Assembly: GCA_903932425.1 (NCBI GenBank)
Contig: CAIZGG010000327.1
Span: forward strand, 1-39,460
DNA: 39,460 bases
Reading direction: 5' to 3'
DNA from: an uncultured beta proteobacterium
GTDB lineage: Bacteria; Pseudomonadota; Gammaproteobacteria; Burkholderiales; Burkholderiaceae_B
In this document: positions 32,542 to 39,460 of the stretch, one piece after another
Layout of the letters: each line of letters starts with the position of its first letter
How positions within the stretch are numbered: position 1 is the first letter of the stretch
Program-made: the position numbers and the translations under genes
Notes under the pieces: model-generated
What the model saw: only the letters and a program-made list of their open reading frames with translations
What the model was told of the DNA's origin: nothing
Database searches by the model: none

Positions 32542-34164
32542 CTAGACTGCTCGAACTTTTACATAAGACCCTGGTGCCGCCTCAAGCACGGGATAGGCTG
32601 GATTCCCGAGTATTTTTGACGCTTTGACGCGCTTGCCACTTTGCGCAGCCAGCCACTCACCCCAGTCACGCCACCAACTACCTGGATACTCGGTCGCTTG
32701 CTCAAACCACTTCTCGGCCGCTTGACCTTTTACAGGTTTGTCACCCACCCAATAGTTGCGCTTGTTTTTTGCAGGAGGGTTGATCACCCCTGCAATATGC
32801 CCCGAAGCCCCAAGCACAAAGCGATTAGGGCCAGGAAAAATCGCCGTCGAAGCAAAGGCAGAGTGCCACGGCACGATATGGTCTTCGCGCGAACCATAGA
32901 GATAGGTAGGCACTTTGATTTTGCGCAGATCGATGGGCACGCCACAGTTGGTCAGTGCGTTGGGTTGGCTTAATTTATTTTCGAGGTAGGTATTTCGAAA
33001 GTACCACGTAAAAAATGGCCCAGGCAGATTGGTGCTGTCGCCGTTCCAGAACAGTAAATCGAAGGCAACTGGCGACTCGCCTTTTAAATAATTTGACACA
33101 ACGTAGTTCCAGACCAGTTCATTGGGTCGCAGAAATGAAAACGTGGTGCCAAGCTCGCGCGCTGACATCAAACCACCGTGTCCGATTTGTTGCTCACGCA
33201 GGCTAGCGTGCTGCTCATCGACAAACACACCGAGCGGGCCCGTGTCTTTAAAGTCGACCATTGAAGTCAGTAAAGTAAGCGAGGCCACTGGACTTTGGCC
33301 TTTTGCCGCAGCAACAGCCAAACCTGCCGCAAGCATGGTGCCGCCCACACAAAACCCCAGCGCATTAATCTTGCTTTGCCCAGAAATTTCTTGCGTCACC
33401 CTTAACGCTGTAAGGATGCCCTCTTGAAGATAATCATCCCACGTTGCCCGTTCAATGCCATCGGTGTCTTCTGCCAGCGGATTACGCCAAGACATCAGGT
33501 ACACCGTAAAACCCTGCGCGACGGCATCACGTACAAACGAGTTTTCGGGCTGTAGGTCAAGGATATAAAATTTATTGATACAAGGCGGCACCAATAAGAT
33601 CGGCCGCTGATAAACCGTCGAGGTAGTCGGCGCGTACTGTAATAATTGAAAAAACTTATTTTGAAAAACAACGGCCCCTGTGGACGTCGCAACGTTTTCA
33701 CCCACGACAAACTTGCTTTCGTCGCTTTGTGAAATGCGCCCTTTTTGAATATCACCGATCAGGTTCGAGACGCCCGCAACGAGGGTTTCGCCACCAGAAT
33801 CAATAAGCGCAGCTTGCGCATCAGGATTAGTCGCTAAAAAATTAGCAGGCGACATCGCGTCGACCCACTGCATCACCGAAAAATGTAACCGGTCTTTCAG
33901 TTCTGGCGCGGCGTCTGACGCATCAACAAGCTTTTGCATGGCGTTTGCCGACAAAAGATATAAGTGCGCCATAAGCAGATGAGGTGGGCTTGAGGCCCAG
34001 GCCGGCGCAGCAAACCGGCGGTCTTTAATCGCAGGCAAATGCCCCTGAGTCGCCTCTTGGGATAAGCGCTGCCATGCTTGCATGAAGTCGTGCTGAACCG
34101 ACTCGAGCGCCTCTTTTGAAATCCCGGGTGGCGGCGCCATCCCCTCTGGAAACGAAAAATTCAC
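32542..34164 (-). CDS. phaC: Class I poly(3-hydroxyalkanoate) synthase PhaC
   Basis: It polymerises (R)-3-hydroxyacyl-CoA into PHB at the granule surface. The alpha/beta-hydrolase fold shows the lipase-like box GFCVGG with nucleophile Cys272, Asp428 (SREDHIVPW) and His456 (GASGHIAGVINPP). Further family blocks are PANFLATNPDA, a RPILLVPPCINKFYILDL segment, MSWRNP and WYFRNTYLEN. At 540 residues it is about 50 shorter than the Cupriavidus enzyme, mostly in the N-terminal domain. The start is a GTG at 34164; AGGT lies a few bases upstream, and the nearby ATG (34166-34164) is out of frame. It is first in the phaC-phaB-phaR operon. No thiolase gene (phaA) is linked. Confidence 0.95.
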   Translation of the reverse strand: MNFSFPEGMAPPPGISKEALESVQHDFMQAWQRLSQEATQGHLPAIKDRRFAAPAWASSPPHLLMAHLYLLSANAMQKLVDASDAAPELKDRLHFSVMQWVDAMSPANFLATNPDAQAALIDSGGETLVAGVSNLIGDIQKGRISQSDESKFVVGENVATSTGAVVFQNKFFQLLQYAPTTSTVYQRPILLVPPCINKFYILDLQPENSFVRDAVAQGFTVYLMSWRNPLAEDTDGIERATWDDYLQEGILTALRVTQEISGQSKINALGFCVGGTMLAAGLAVAAAKGQSPVASLTLLTSMVDFKDTGPLGVFVDEQHASLREQQIGHGGLMSARELGTTFSFLRPNELVWNYVVSNYLKGESPVAFDLLFWNGDSTNLPGPFFTWYFRNTYLENKLSQPNALTNCGVPIDLRKIKVPTYLYGSREDHIVPWHSAFASTAIFPGPNRFVLGASGHIAGVINPPAKNKRNYWVGDKPVKGQAAEKWFEQATEYPGSWWRDWGEWLAAQSGKRVKASKILGNPAYPVLEAAPGSYVKVRAV

Positions 34165-34195
34165 ATTCAGACCTATTTATACCCTCGGCGTTGCC

Positions 34196-34224
34196 ATCGT
34201 GCGCTGCAAGATGGCGATTGTCAA
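34196..34224 (-). promoter_or_regulatory. Candidate sigma-70 promoter of phaC
   Basis: On the minus strand a perfect TTGACA (-35, 34224-34219) is followed after 17 bases by CACGAT (-10, 34201-34196, three of six matches). Transcription would start near 34189, about 25 bases before the GTG. The weak -10 leaves room for activator dependence. Confidence 0.4.
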
Positions 34225-34261
34225 CCCCTAAAGCCACGATTTCACTCGCGAGCGGAAAGGG

Positions 34262-35047
34262 TCAACGTGCGCCTAGCCACGCCAACGTCGCCATCCGCCC
34301 CGTCTCGCGGTCACGGCGATACGAAAAAAACTGCCTCAGGGGGTCGTTTACCGTACACAGCCCACTACTTTCAACCTGAGTCACGCCCATTTGGGTCAGG
34401 CGCCAGCACGCAAGGCCCGCTAAATCAGCACGCCATTTGCCTGACTCAAGGGGATCCGGCACAAAATGCCCTGCCTGCTCGGCGCCTTTACCCTCGAACG
34501 CTACCCTTACCTCATCACCGACTTGAAAAGCTTGAGCGCCGATTCCAGGGCCAATCCAGGCACGCCAACCTGAAGCCAATGGGCGCTTGGCTTGCATCAA
34601 CTGCAGCGTGGCCTCTAAGACACCAGCCGCAAGGCCTTTCCAACCGGCATGCGCAACCCCAACCACAGTACCGGCCTGATCAGCAAGCACTACCGACAGG
34701 CAATCTGCCGTCAAGACAGCCAAGACACGCCCAGGCGTAACGGTGACCGAGGCATCCGCAGCAGGAGGCTCTAGCGTTGACTTGAATAACTGGGGGTCGT
34801 CGGCGTCAACCACACGAGTACCGTGCACTTGCTTGAGCCATGCCGGTTCGTTGGGCAGCACTTGCGCCAGGCGCCTGCGATTTTCATGCACGCTAGTGGG
34901 GTTTTCTTGGGTACCAAGACCCAAGTTAAAGGAGTCGTAGGGCGGCTCTCCCACGCCCCCTGCACGGGTCGTACAAAAGAGCTGAACGCCCTGCCAAGTT
35001 TGCCTTGGACGGATCACAGGGAGAACGGACTGAGTGATTGACGGCAT
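34262..35047 (-). CDS. pgeF: Purine nucleoside phosphorylase/multicopper-oxidase-like protein PgeF (YfiH family)
   Basis: The family (DUF152, also called polyphenol oxidase or YlmD/LACC1-like) is linked to peptidoglycan editing in E. coli and to purine nucleoside phosphorylase activity. The zinc-binding catalytic residues are present: His75 (LKQVHGT), Cys116 (LTADCLSV) and His133 (VAHAGWKGLAAGV). FNLGLGTQENP, the IGPGIGAQAFQVGDEV block and the C-terminal FFSYRRDRETGRMA complete the signature. Length, 261 residues, is normal. It lies between phaC and rluD on the same strand, with 87 bases to rluD and 97 to phaC. This is a common housekeeping order in betaproteobacteria and does not imply a role in PHB. 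Confidence 0.93.
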   Translation of the reverse strand: MPSITQSVLPVIRPRQTWQGVQLFCTTRAGGVGEPPYDSFNLGLGTQENPTSVHENRRRLAQVLPNEPAWLKQVHGTRVVDADDPQLFKSTLEPPAADASVTVTPGRVLAVLTADCLSVVLADQAGTVVGVAHAGWKGLAAGVLEATLQLMQAKRPLASGWRAWIGPGIGAQAFQVGDEVRVAFEGKGAEQAGHFVPDPLESGKWRADLAGLACWRLTQMGVTQVESSGLCTVNDPLRQFFSYRRDRETGRMATLAWLGAR

Positions 35048-35134
35048 GATAGGCGCTGAAGAGAGTGGGTTGCGGCAAGGGCTGTACGCTGGGCACTGAA
35101 AGTGTGACTTGCTACGCTGGCCGCAGCGCGAACA

Positions 35135-36094
35135 CTAAGACTTCCAGGTGATGTGCTCGATGACCTTTAGCATATCAGTTGCAGGAGCGGCCGTAAATTC
35201 GACCATCCCTGCCCCTCCCGGATCCTCAAATCTCAACTGATGCGCGTGCAGCATCTGTCTGGCTGCCCCTTCAATCACCCGCCCACCGTACAAGGTGTCG
35301 CCCAAAAGAGGGTGCCCCAAACTCGCCAAATGGGCACGAATCTGGTGGGTTCTTCCGGTTTCTAGCCGACACGTCACTTCAGAAATATTCGAGCCACCAT
35401 ACTCTCCAACCCGGACAAGCTGGTAGTGCGTTACCGCCGCTTTGGGCGCGCTCAGACTTTCTACCGACATTCGTACGGGCACTTTTGGATCTCGGCCGAT
35501 CGGGCGATCAATCGTACCCTGCTCGAGCATCCGTCCGTGCGCCAGTGCCAAATACTGGCGCCCCATGGTACGGGCTTGCAATTGACGCACTAAATGGGTT
35601 TGCGACACCTCGTTACGGGCAATCACCAGCAAACCAGAGGTGTCTTTATCCAGACGGTGCACGATGCCGGCACGCGCAACGTGCGTTAGCTCAGGATAAC
35701 GGTGCAGCAAGCCATTGAGCAAGGTGCCCGACCAATTGCCTGCCCCGGGGTGCGTCACAAGCCCAACCGGCTTGTTGACCACAATCCAGTCGACCGTCTC
35801 ACCTAGTACATCAAATGCAACAGGTTGCGGCACAAAAGCGTGATCTTCCGGTGCTGGTTGCTCGTAGACAGTTATCACATCGTCTTCGCGCAAAGTTTGC
35901 CTAAGTTTGGCGACTTTGCCGTTTACCAGGACATGCCCCCCTTGAATCCACGTCTGCAATCGGCTTCGCGAGTGCTGCGGGACTAACTGCGCCAAGACTT
36001 TGTCGAGCCGCTCAAGTGGCATTTCATCCGTGACGAGAAAAACCTGCGGTTCGTCCTCAGGCGTAATATCTTCAGAAATTGGGGTGTCGGTCAT
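35135..36094 (-). CDS. rluD: 23S rRNA pseudouridine synthase RluD
   Basis: It makes pseudouridines 1911, 1915 and 1917 in helix 69 of 23S rRNA. An S4 RNA-binding domain (about 25-80: PLERLDKVLAQL, SRSRLQTWIQGGHVLVNG) precedes the catalytic domain. The catalytic Asp149 lies in HRLDKDTSGLL (146-156). WIVVNKPVGLVTHPGAGN, GRMLEQGTIDRPIGRD, and the C-terminal RTHQIRAHLASLGHPLLGD confirm the RluA/RluD family. The 319 residues and the acidic N-terminal extension are normal for the order. The gene is divergent from bamD with only 53 bases between the starts, an arrangement also seen in E. coli (rluD beside bamD and yfiH). Confidence 0.93.
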   Translation of the reverse strand: MTDTPISEDITPEDEPQVFLVTDEMPLERLDKVLAQLVPQHSRSRLQTWIQGGHVLVNGKVAKLRQTLREDDVITVYEQPAPEDHAFVPQPVAFDVLGETVDWIVVNKPVGLVTHPGAGNWSGTLLNGLLHRYPELTHVARAGIVHRLDKDTSGLLVIARNEVSQTHLVRQLQARTMGRQYLALAHGRMLEQGTIDRPIGRDPKVPVRMSVESLSAPKAAVTHYQLVRVGEYGGSNISEVTCRLETGRTHQIRAHLASLGHPLLGDTLYGGRVIEGAARQMLHAHQLRFEDPGGAGMVEFTAAPATDMLKVIEHITWKS

Positions 36095-36106
36095 TGGGAC
36101 TCGTCT

Positions 36107-36112
36107 TATAAT
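36107..36112 (+). promoter_or_regulatory. TATAAT -10 box in the rluD/bamD divergent gap
   Basis: A perfect TATAAT lies 36 bases before the bamD start. No good -35 is found at 16-18 bases. The reverse strand reads ATTATAAG at the same place, so the element may serve either gene. Confidence 0.35.
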
Positions 36113-36147
36113 CAGCAGAGAATGCTAACACCAAGGATCATTTCGTG

Positions 36148-36993
36148 ATGGGTCGCAACACTTTTTCTTTGTTTCAGTCGCGCACTGCAACCACCTGGGT
36201 CGGCAGACTCTTAGTTTTATTTGTCGCTTTACTGATCGCAGGTTGCGGCACCAAAGGGCCCGAGTACGACCCTACCGCCAGCTGGAACGTCGAACGTCTG
36301 TTTGAAGACGGCAAAGCCGAAATGAACTCGGGCAACTGGCGACTCGCCAAAGAGCGTTTCATCGCGGTCGAAACGCGCTTTCCGTATGGCGCCTATGCAC
36401 AACAGTCTATGTTGAACCTGGCCTATGTTCAATGGAAAGACAAAGAGCCTGAACTGGGTTTGGCCACCCTTGGCCGCTTTCAGCAGCAATACCCTAGCCA
36501 CCCAGCTGCAGACTATGCGCTATACCTGCGCGGCTTGATCGACTTTACGCCCCCAAGTGCAGTCTTTGCCAGCGTGACGCAGCAAAACCCTGGCGAGCGT
36601 GATCCTAAAGCGTTGCGCCAGTCGTACGCGGCCTTCAATGAACTGGTTGAACGCTTTCCTGAAAGCCGCTATGCAACCGACGCGCGTAAGCGGATTGAAT
36701 GGCTCATCAACACGATGGCCGAAAACGAAATGTTGATTGCACGTTACTACTACGAAAGATTCGCGTATGTGGCTGCGATTAATCGTGCTCAAGTTGTCAT
36801 CACCGAATTTCAAGGTGTGCCTTCGGCTGAGCAGGCGCTCTACATCATGATGATGTCGTACGACAAACTTAAAATGACCGATTTACGCAACGACGCCGAA
36901 CGCGTGCTACTGACCAACTTTCCAAACACAACCTTAATCGCTAAGGGCTTTCCAGGTAAATACAGCGCCTGGAATCCGTTGCGGTTGTTTTAA
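36148..36993 (+). CDS. bamD: Outer membrane assembly lipoprotein BamD
   Basis: It is an essential lipoprotein of the BAM complex that inserts beta-barrel proteins in the outer membrane. A signal peptide ends at the lipobox LIAGC, with the lipid-attachment Cys at residue 33. Five TPR-like repeats follow (SWNVERLFEDGKAEMNSGNW, AKERFIAVETRFPYGAYA, LATLGRFQQQYPSHPAADYA, FNELVERFPESRYATDA, YVAAINRAQVVITEF). The start could be the ATG at 36148 or the adjoining GTG at 36145; AAGGA lies seven bases before the GTG. The stop codon overlaps the stop of the helicase gene on the other strand, with both TAA codons read from one TTAA. Confidence 0.93.
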   Translation: MGRNTFSLFQSRTATTWVGRLLVLFVALLIAGCGTKGPEYDPTASWNVERLFEDGKAEMNSGNWRLAKERFIAVETRFPYGAYAQQSMLNLAYVQWKDKEPELGLATLGRFQQQYPSHPAADYALYLRGLIDFTPPSAVFASVTQQNPGERDPKALRQSYAAFNELVERFPESRYATDARKRIEWLINTMAENEMLIARYYYERFAYVAAINRAQVVITEFQGVPSAEQALYIMMMSYDKLKMTDLRNDAERVLLTNFPNTTLIAKGFPGKYSAWNPLRLF

Positions 36994-38975
36994 GACTCTT
37001 GCTCGGCGTGGCGTGTATAAAACGCCACGGCCTCATCCAGTGAACGGGTGCGTGCAAAGGGTGGCAAACCACGCCAAAGCTGCTTGCCGTAAGGCTTATC
37101 AACAAGCCGCGTATCACCCACCATCAACACGCCCCAGTCGGTTTCGCTACGAATCAAGCGACCTGCACCCTGCTTCAGAGCAATTGCCGCTTCTGGTAGT
37201 TGATATTCCATAAACGGATTACCACCGCGACTGCGGCAGGCTTTCAAGCGTGCCTCAAGTACGGGATCATCGGGTGGCGCGAAAGGTAATTTATCAATTG
37301 CCACCAAGGTCAAGCGGTCACCCTGCACATCAATGCCTTCCCAAAAGCTTGCGCTTCCTACCAACACAGCATGATCCAGCGTGCGAAACCGTTCAAGCAA
37401 GTCGCGGCGCGTGCCATTACCCTGACGCATGAGCGGCCACGTGATGCCAAGGCGATCATAAGCATCACCAATCAAACCGGCCACGCGTTCGACTGCACGC
37501 AGCGTGGTGCACAGCACCAGCGCCCCACCCTGACTCGCTTGAATTAAGGGCATTAGCGTATCGACAAAGGCTGGCAAAAAATCAGCAGATTGTGGTGACG
37601 GCAATTGTTGCGGCACGTAGAGCAACGCTTGTGTTGGATAATCAAACGGAGACTCAAGGCGCAAGGTTTGCGCATCTTCCAATCCCAAGCGGGACGTGAA
37701 ATGTGAAAAATCACGATGCACGGATAAGGTTGCAGAGGTAAATATCCAAGCTTGCCCACCCTGCCGGTAACGCGAAAACGCTTCTGCAACCGATAACGGT
37801 GCCGCATGCAAACGCACATGATGCAAGCCACACTCGACCCATCGCACCACCTGCTGCAGGTCGTCGATCGGAGCACGAGACTCGCGAGCAGGCTGGCCCC
37901 ACTTTGCTAAACGTTCAGCCAGCTCTTGGCAGGTGCGCGCTGCCGCAGCAAGATCGGGGTGTTTTTCTTCGACGCTTGAAAGCATCTTGCCGATTTCATC
38001 AAGCGCGAGCTGTAAGGTTGCCCGCGCAGCGTCAAAGACCTCGGGTTCAGGAAACGCCTCAAAGGTGACCCGCTTAGAGGGCATGTGTTCAAGGCCCGCG
38101 CAGGCCAGGCGCAACTCACGCGCGGTGTGCTCAACCCGACGCGCCTGTTCAGACCAGTTGGTCAGCTCGCGGGCGTGCGCCAGACCAGCGAGCTCGATGA
38201 GCTTAGCCAAATCTAACAACTGGTGGGTTGAGAGACTACTGCCTAGAAAACGCGTGGCGGTGTCGGGTAATTGATGCGCCTCGTCGAACACGACTGTGTC
38301 AGCGGCAGGAAGCAAGTCGGTGATACCCTCATCGCGCAGCATCAAGTCGGCCATAAACAAAGCGTGATTAATCACGACTACGTCGGCCTCTTGAGCTTGT
38401 CGGCGCGCCTTCAACACAAAGCAATCGCGCACATTGGGGCAGTCTTGACCCAAACAATTTTCGCGTGTTGAAGTCACACGTTGCCAGATTTCGGCTTCTT
38501 CGGGCACTGTGGGCAAATCGGCACGATCACCCGTAGTGGACTGTTGCGCAAAGGTGTGAATATGCCGCAACTGCTGCACCTCGGCCCGCGACTTCAAGCC
38601 TCGATCTTCGGTTTGAAGTTTTTCAAGGTGATAGTGGCACACATAGTTGCCACGCCCTTTGAGCAAGGCAATTGACGCGGGCACGCTAAGCGCCTCGCGA
38701 ACGCGCGGCAAATCGCGTGAAAACAACTGATCCTGCAAGGTACGCGTACCTGTCGACACCAGCACTTTGCCGCCACCCAACAAGGCAGGTACTAAATAGG
38801 CCCACGTTTTACCGGTACCCGTGCCGGCCTCTGCCACCAGGGTTGAACGTTCAGCAATCGTACGTTCAACCATCTGGGCCAGCTCGATTTGCGACGATCG
38901 CACACGAAAGCCCGGCGCAATGGCGGCAAGCGGCCCTTCGAGCGAAAAAAGCTGAGAAATCGACTGTTCTGACAT
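36990..38975 (-). CDS. DinG/YoaA-family ATP-dependent DNA helicase
   Basis: This XPD-like superfamily 2 helicase unwinds DNA 5' to 3' and uses an iron-sulfur cluster. From the ATG at 38975 (661 residues), Walker A is EAGTGTGKTWAYLVP (Lys56), and four cysteines suited to a 4Fe-4S cluster are at 113, 174, 179 and 185. DEAH is at 231-234, then WIFTSATL, and motifs V and VI are SFWEGIDVQGDRL and QGAGRLIRSETDWG. The frame reaches 39014 upstream, but the conserved protein starts at MSEQSI; no strong ribosome-binding site is seen. Length is closer to YoaA than to DinG. It is divergent from tex across 103 bases. A role in replication-fork or damage tolerance is inferred from the family. Confidence 0.9.
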   Translation of the reverse strand: MSEQSISQLFSLEGPLAAIAPGFRVRSSQIELAQMVERTIAERSTLVAEAGTGTGKTWAYLVPALLGGGKVLVSTGTRTLQDQLFSRDLPRVREALSVPASIALLKGRGNYVCHYHLEKLQTEDRGLKSRAEVQQLRHIHTFAQQSTTGDRADLPTVPEEAEIWQRVTSTRENCLGQDCPNVRDCFVLKARRQAQEADVVVINHALFMADLMLRDEGITDLLPAADTVVFDEAHQLPDTATRFLGSSLSTHQLLDLAKLIELAGLAHARELTNWSEQARRVEHTARELRLACAGLEHMPSKRVTFEAFPEPEVFDAARATLQLALDEIGKMLSSVEEKHPDLAAAARTCQELAERLAKWGQPARESRAPIDDLQQVVRWVECGLHHVRLHAAPLSVAEAFSRYRQGGQAWIFTSATLSVHRDFSHFTSRLGLEDAQTLRLESPFDYPTQALLYVPQQLPSPQSADFLPAFVDTLMPLIQASQGGALVLCTTLRAVERVAGLIGDAYDRLGITWPLMRQGNGTRRDLLERFRTLDHAVLVGSASFWEGIDVQGDRLTLVAIDKLPFAPPDDPVLEARLKACRSRGGNPFMEYQLPEAAIALKQGAGRLIRSETDWGVLMVGDTRLVDKPYGKQLWRGLPPFARTRSLDEAVAFYTRHAEQES

Positions 38976-38993
38976 AAGTAGCACCAAGAATCT

Positions 38994-39011
38994 AGGCGGA
39001 TCATACCGCCT
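38994..39011. promoter_or_regulatory. Short inverted repeat between the helicase gene and tex
   Basis: AGGCGG (38994-38999) and CCGCCT (39006-39011) pair across a six-base spacer, ATCATA, 19 bases upstream of the helicase start. It could be an operator or a leader hairpin. It has no T tract, so it is not a terminator. Confidence 0.25.
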
Positions 39012-39078
39012 CAAATGAACAAGAATCCTGAGTGTGGCAAAATCGTCCGTTTGCCTTAGTTAAAAAGCCACTATTCCA

Positions 39079-39460
39079 ATGACCGAATCGATTTCTGCTA
39101 AACCTGCCACCTCTGGTAACGCATCCTCAACTACGCCCACCTCTGCAGCGGCTACCGCGTTCAGCGCCCCTGTATCCTCGCAAGAAGCTGAGGTGCGGAT
39201 TGTGGCTCAGTTGGCGCAAGAGCTTGGCATCCGTGCCGCGCAGGTGCTTGCCGTGATTGAATTGCTCAATGACGGCTCGACCGTGCCCTTCATCGCCCGC
39301 TATCGCAAAGAAGCCACCGGCGGTTTAGATGACACCGTATTGCGCAACTTGGATACGCGTCTTTTGTATTTGCGCGACCTCGAAGAGCGTCGTGCAGCGA
39401 TCTTGGCCTCGATTACTGAACAAAACAAACTCACGCCTGAACTTGAAAAGGCAATCCAAC
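39079..39460 (+). CDS. tex: Transcription accessory protein Tex (partial, 3' end outside window)
   Basis: The frame is open from the ATG at 39079 to the edge (127 codons). After a low-complexity Ser/Thr/Ala leader of about 35 residues, the Tex N-terminal domain begins: [18 protein letters not shown], then the diagnostic [17 protein letters not shown] and [18 protein letters not shown]. Tex is an RNA-binding, S1-domain protein of about 780 residues, first described in Bordetella pertussis as affecting toxin gene expression. The YqgF-like and S1 domains would be beyond the window. The Ser/Thr/Ala leader is longer than in E. coli YhgF. Confidence 0.93.
   Translation, partial: MTESISAKPATSGNASSTTPTSAAATAFSAPVSSQEAEVRIVAQLAQELGIRAAQVLAVIELLNDGSTVPFIARYRKEATGGLDDTVLRNLDTRLLYLRDLEERRAAILASITEQNKLTPELEKAIQ

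Overview
The window looks like a betaproteobacterial chromosome, most likely Burkholderiales and Alcaligenaceae-like. The reasons are a Bug/TctC-type binding protein, a tandem cphA'/cphA cyanophycin locus with its DUF1854 and ABC-transporter partners, a phaC-phaB-phaR polyhydroxyalkanoate operon, and a housekeeping block of pgeF, rluD, bamD, a DinG-family helicase and tex. Base composition is moderate. I see no rRNA, tRNA, CRISPR array, insertion sequence or phage gene. No stretch longer than about 300 bases lacks a gene. Family assignments rest on motifs read by eye; no database search was run.

Left third (1-13641), surface and biofilm functions. The 5' end of a cellulose-synthesis operon lies on the minus strand: bcsD, then a BcsR-like protein with a repetitive Ala/Gln-rich tail that runs off the window. 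Upstream are two tandem AraC-family paralogues of equal length and a divergent membrane GGDEF-EAL protein whose cyclase and phosphodiesterase signatures both look intact. C-di-GMP activates bacterial cellulose synthase, so the layout is coherent. A 13-base motif recurs in the three control regions around bcsD and the araC genes. A tight three-gene type I secretion operon follows (NodT/TolC-like outer membrane factor, ABC exporter, HlyD adaptor). Its exporter is one 1313-residue chain with two complete halves and asymmetric ATP sites. No secreted substrate is encoded here.

Middle (13835-23208), a putative catabolic and uptake cluster. It holds an isopenicillin-N-synthase-like 2-oxoglutarate/Fe(II) oxygenase, divergent from a branched-chain amino acid/amide (HAAT) type ABC importer. 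The second permease and both ATPases of that importer are fused into one protein (LivM-LivG-LivF). Downstream on the same strand are a PuuE/NodB-like deacetylase, a RidA protein, a CurA-like NADP-dependent oxidoreductase and an orphan TctC-like binding protein. The substrate is unknown; the enzyme mix suggests a nitrogen-containing compound.

Right part (23252-39460), storage and housekeeping. A minus-strand pair (an ABC transporter with PH-like and zinc-ribbon N-terminal segments, then DUF1854) is divergent from cphA' (truncated) and cphA (full length). cphA converges on phaR, with a clear hairpin terminator between them, so the nitrogen store (cyanophycin) and carbon store (polyhydroxybutyrate) loci sit back to back. 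phaC, phaB and phaR form the PHB operon, without phaA. Then come pgeF, rluD, divergent bamD, a DinG/YoaA-like helicase whose stop codon overlaps that of bamD, and the 5' part of tex.
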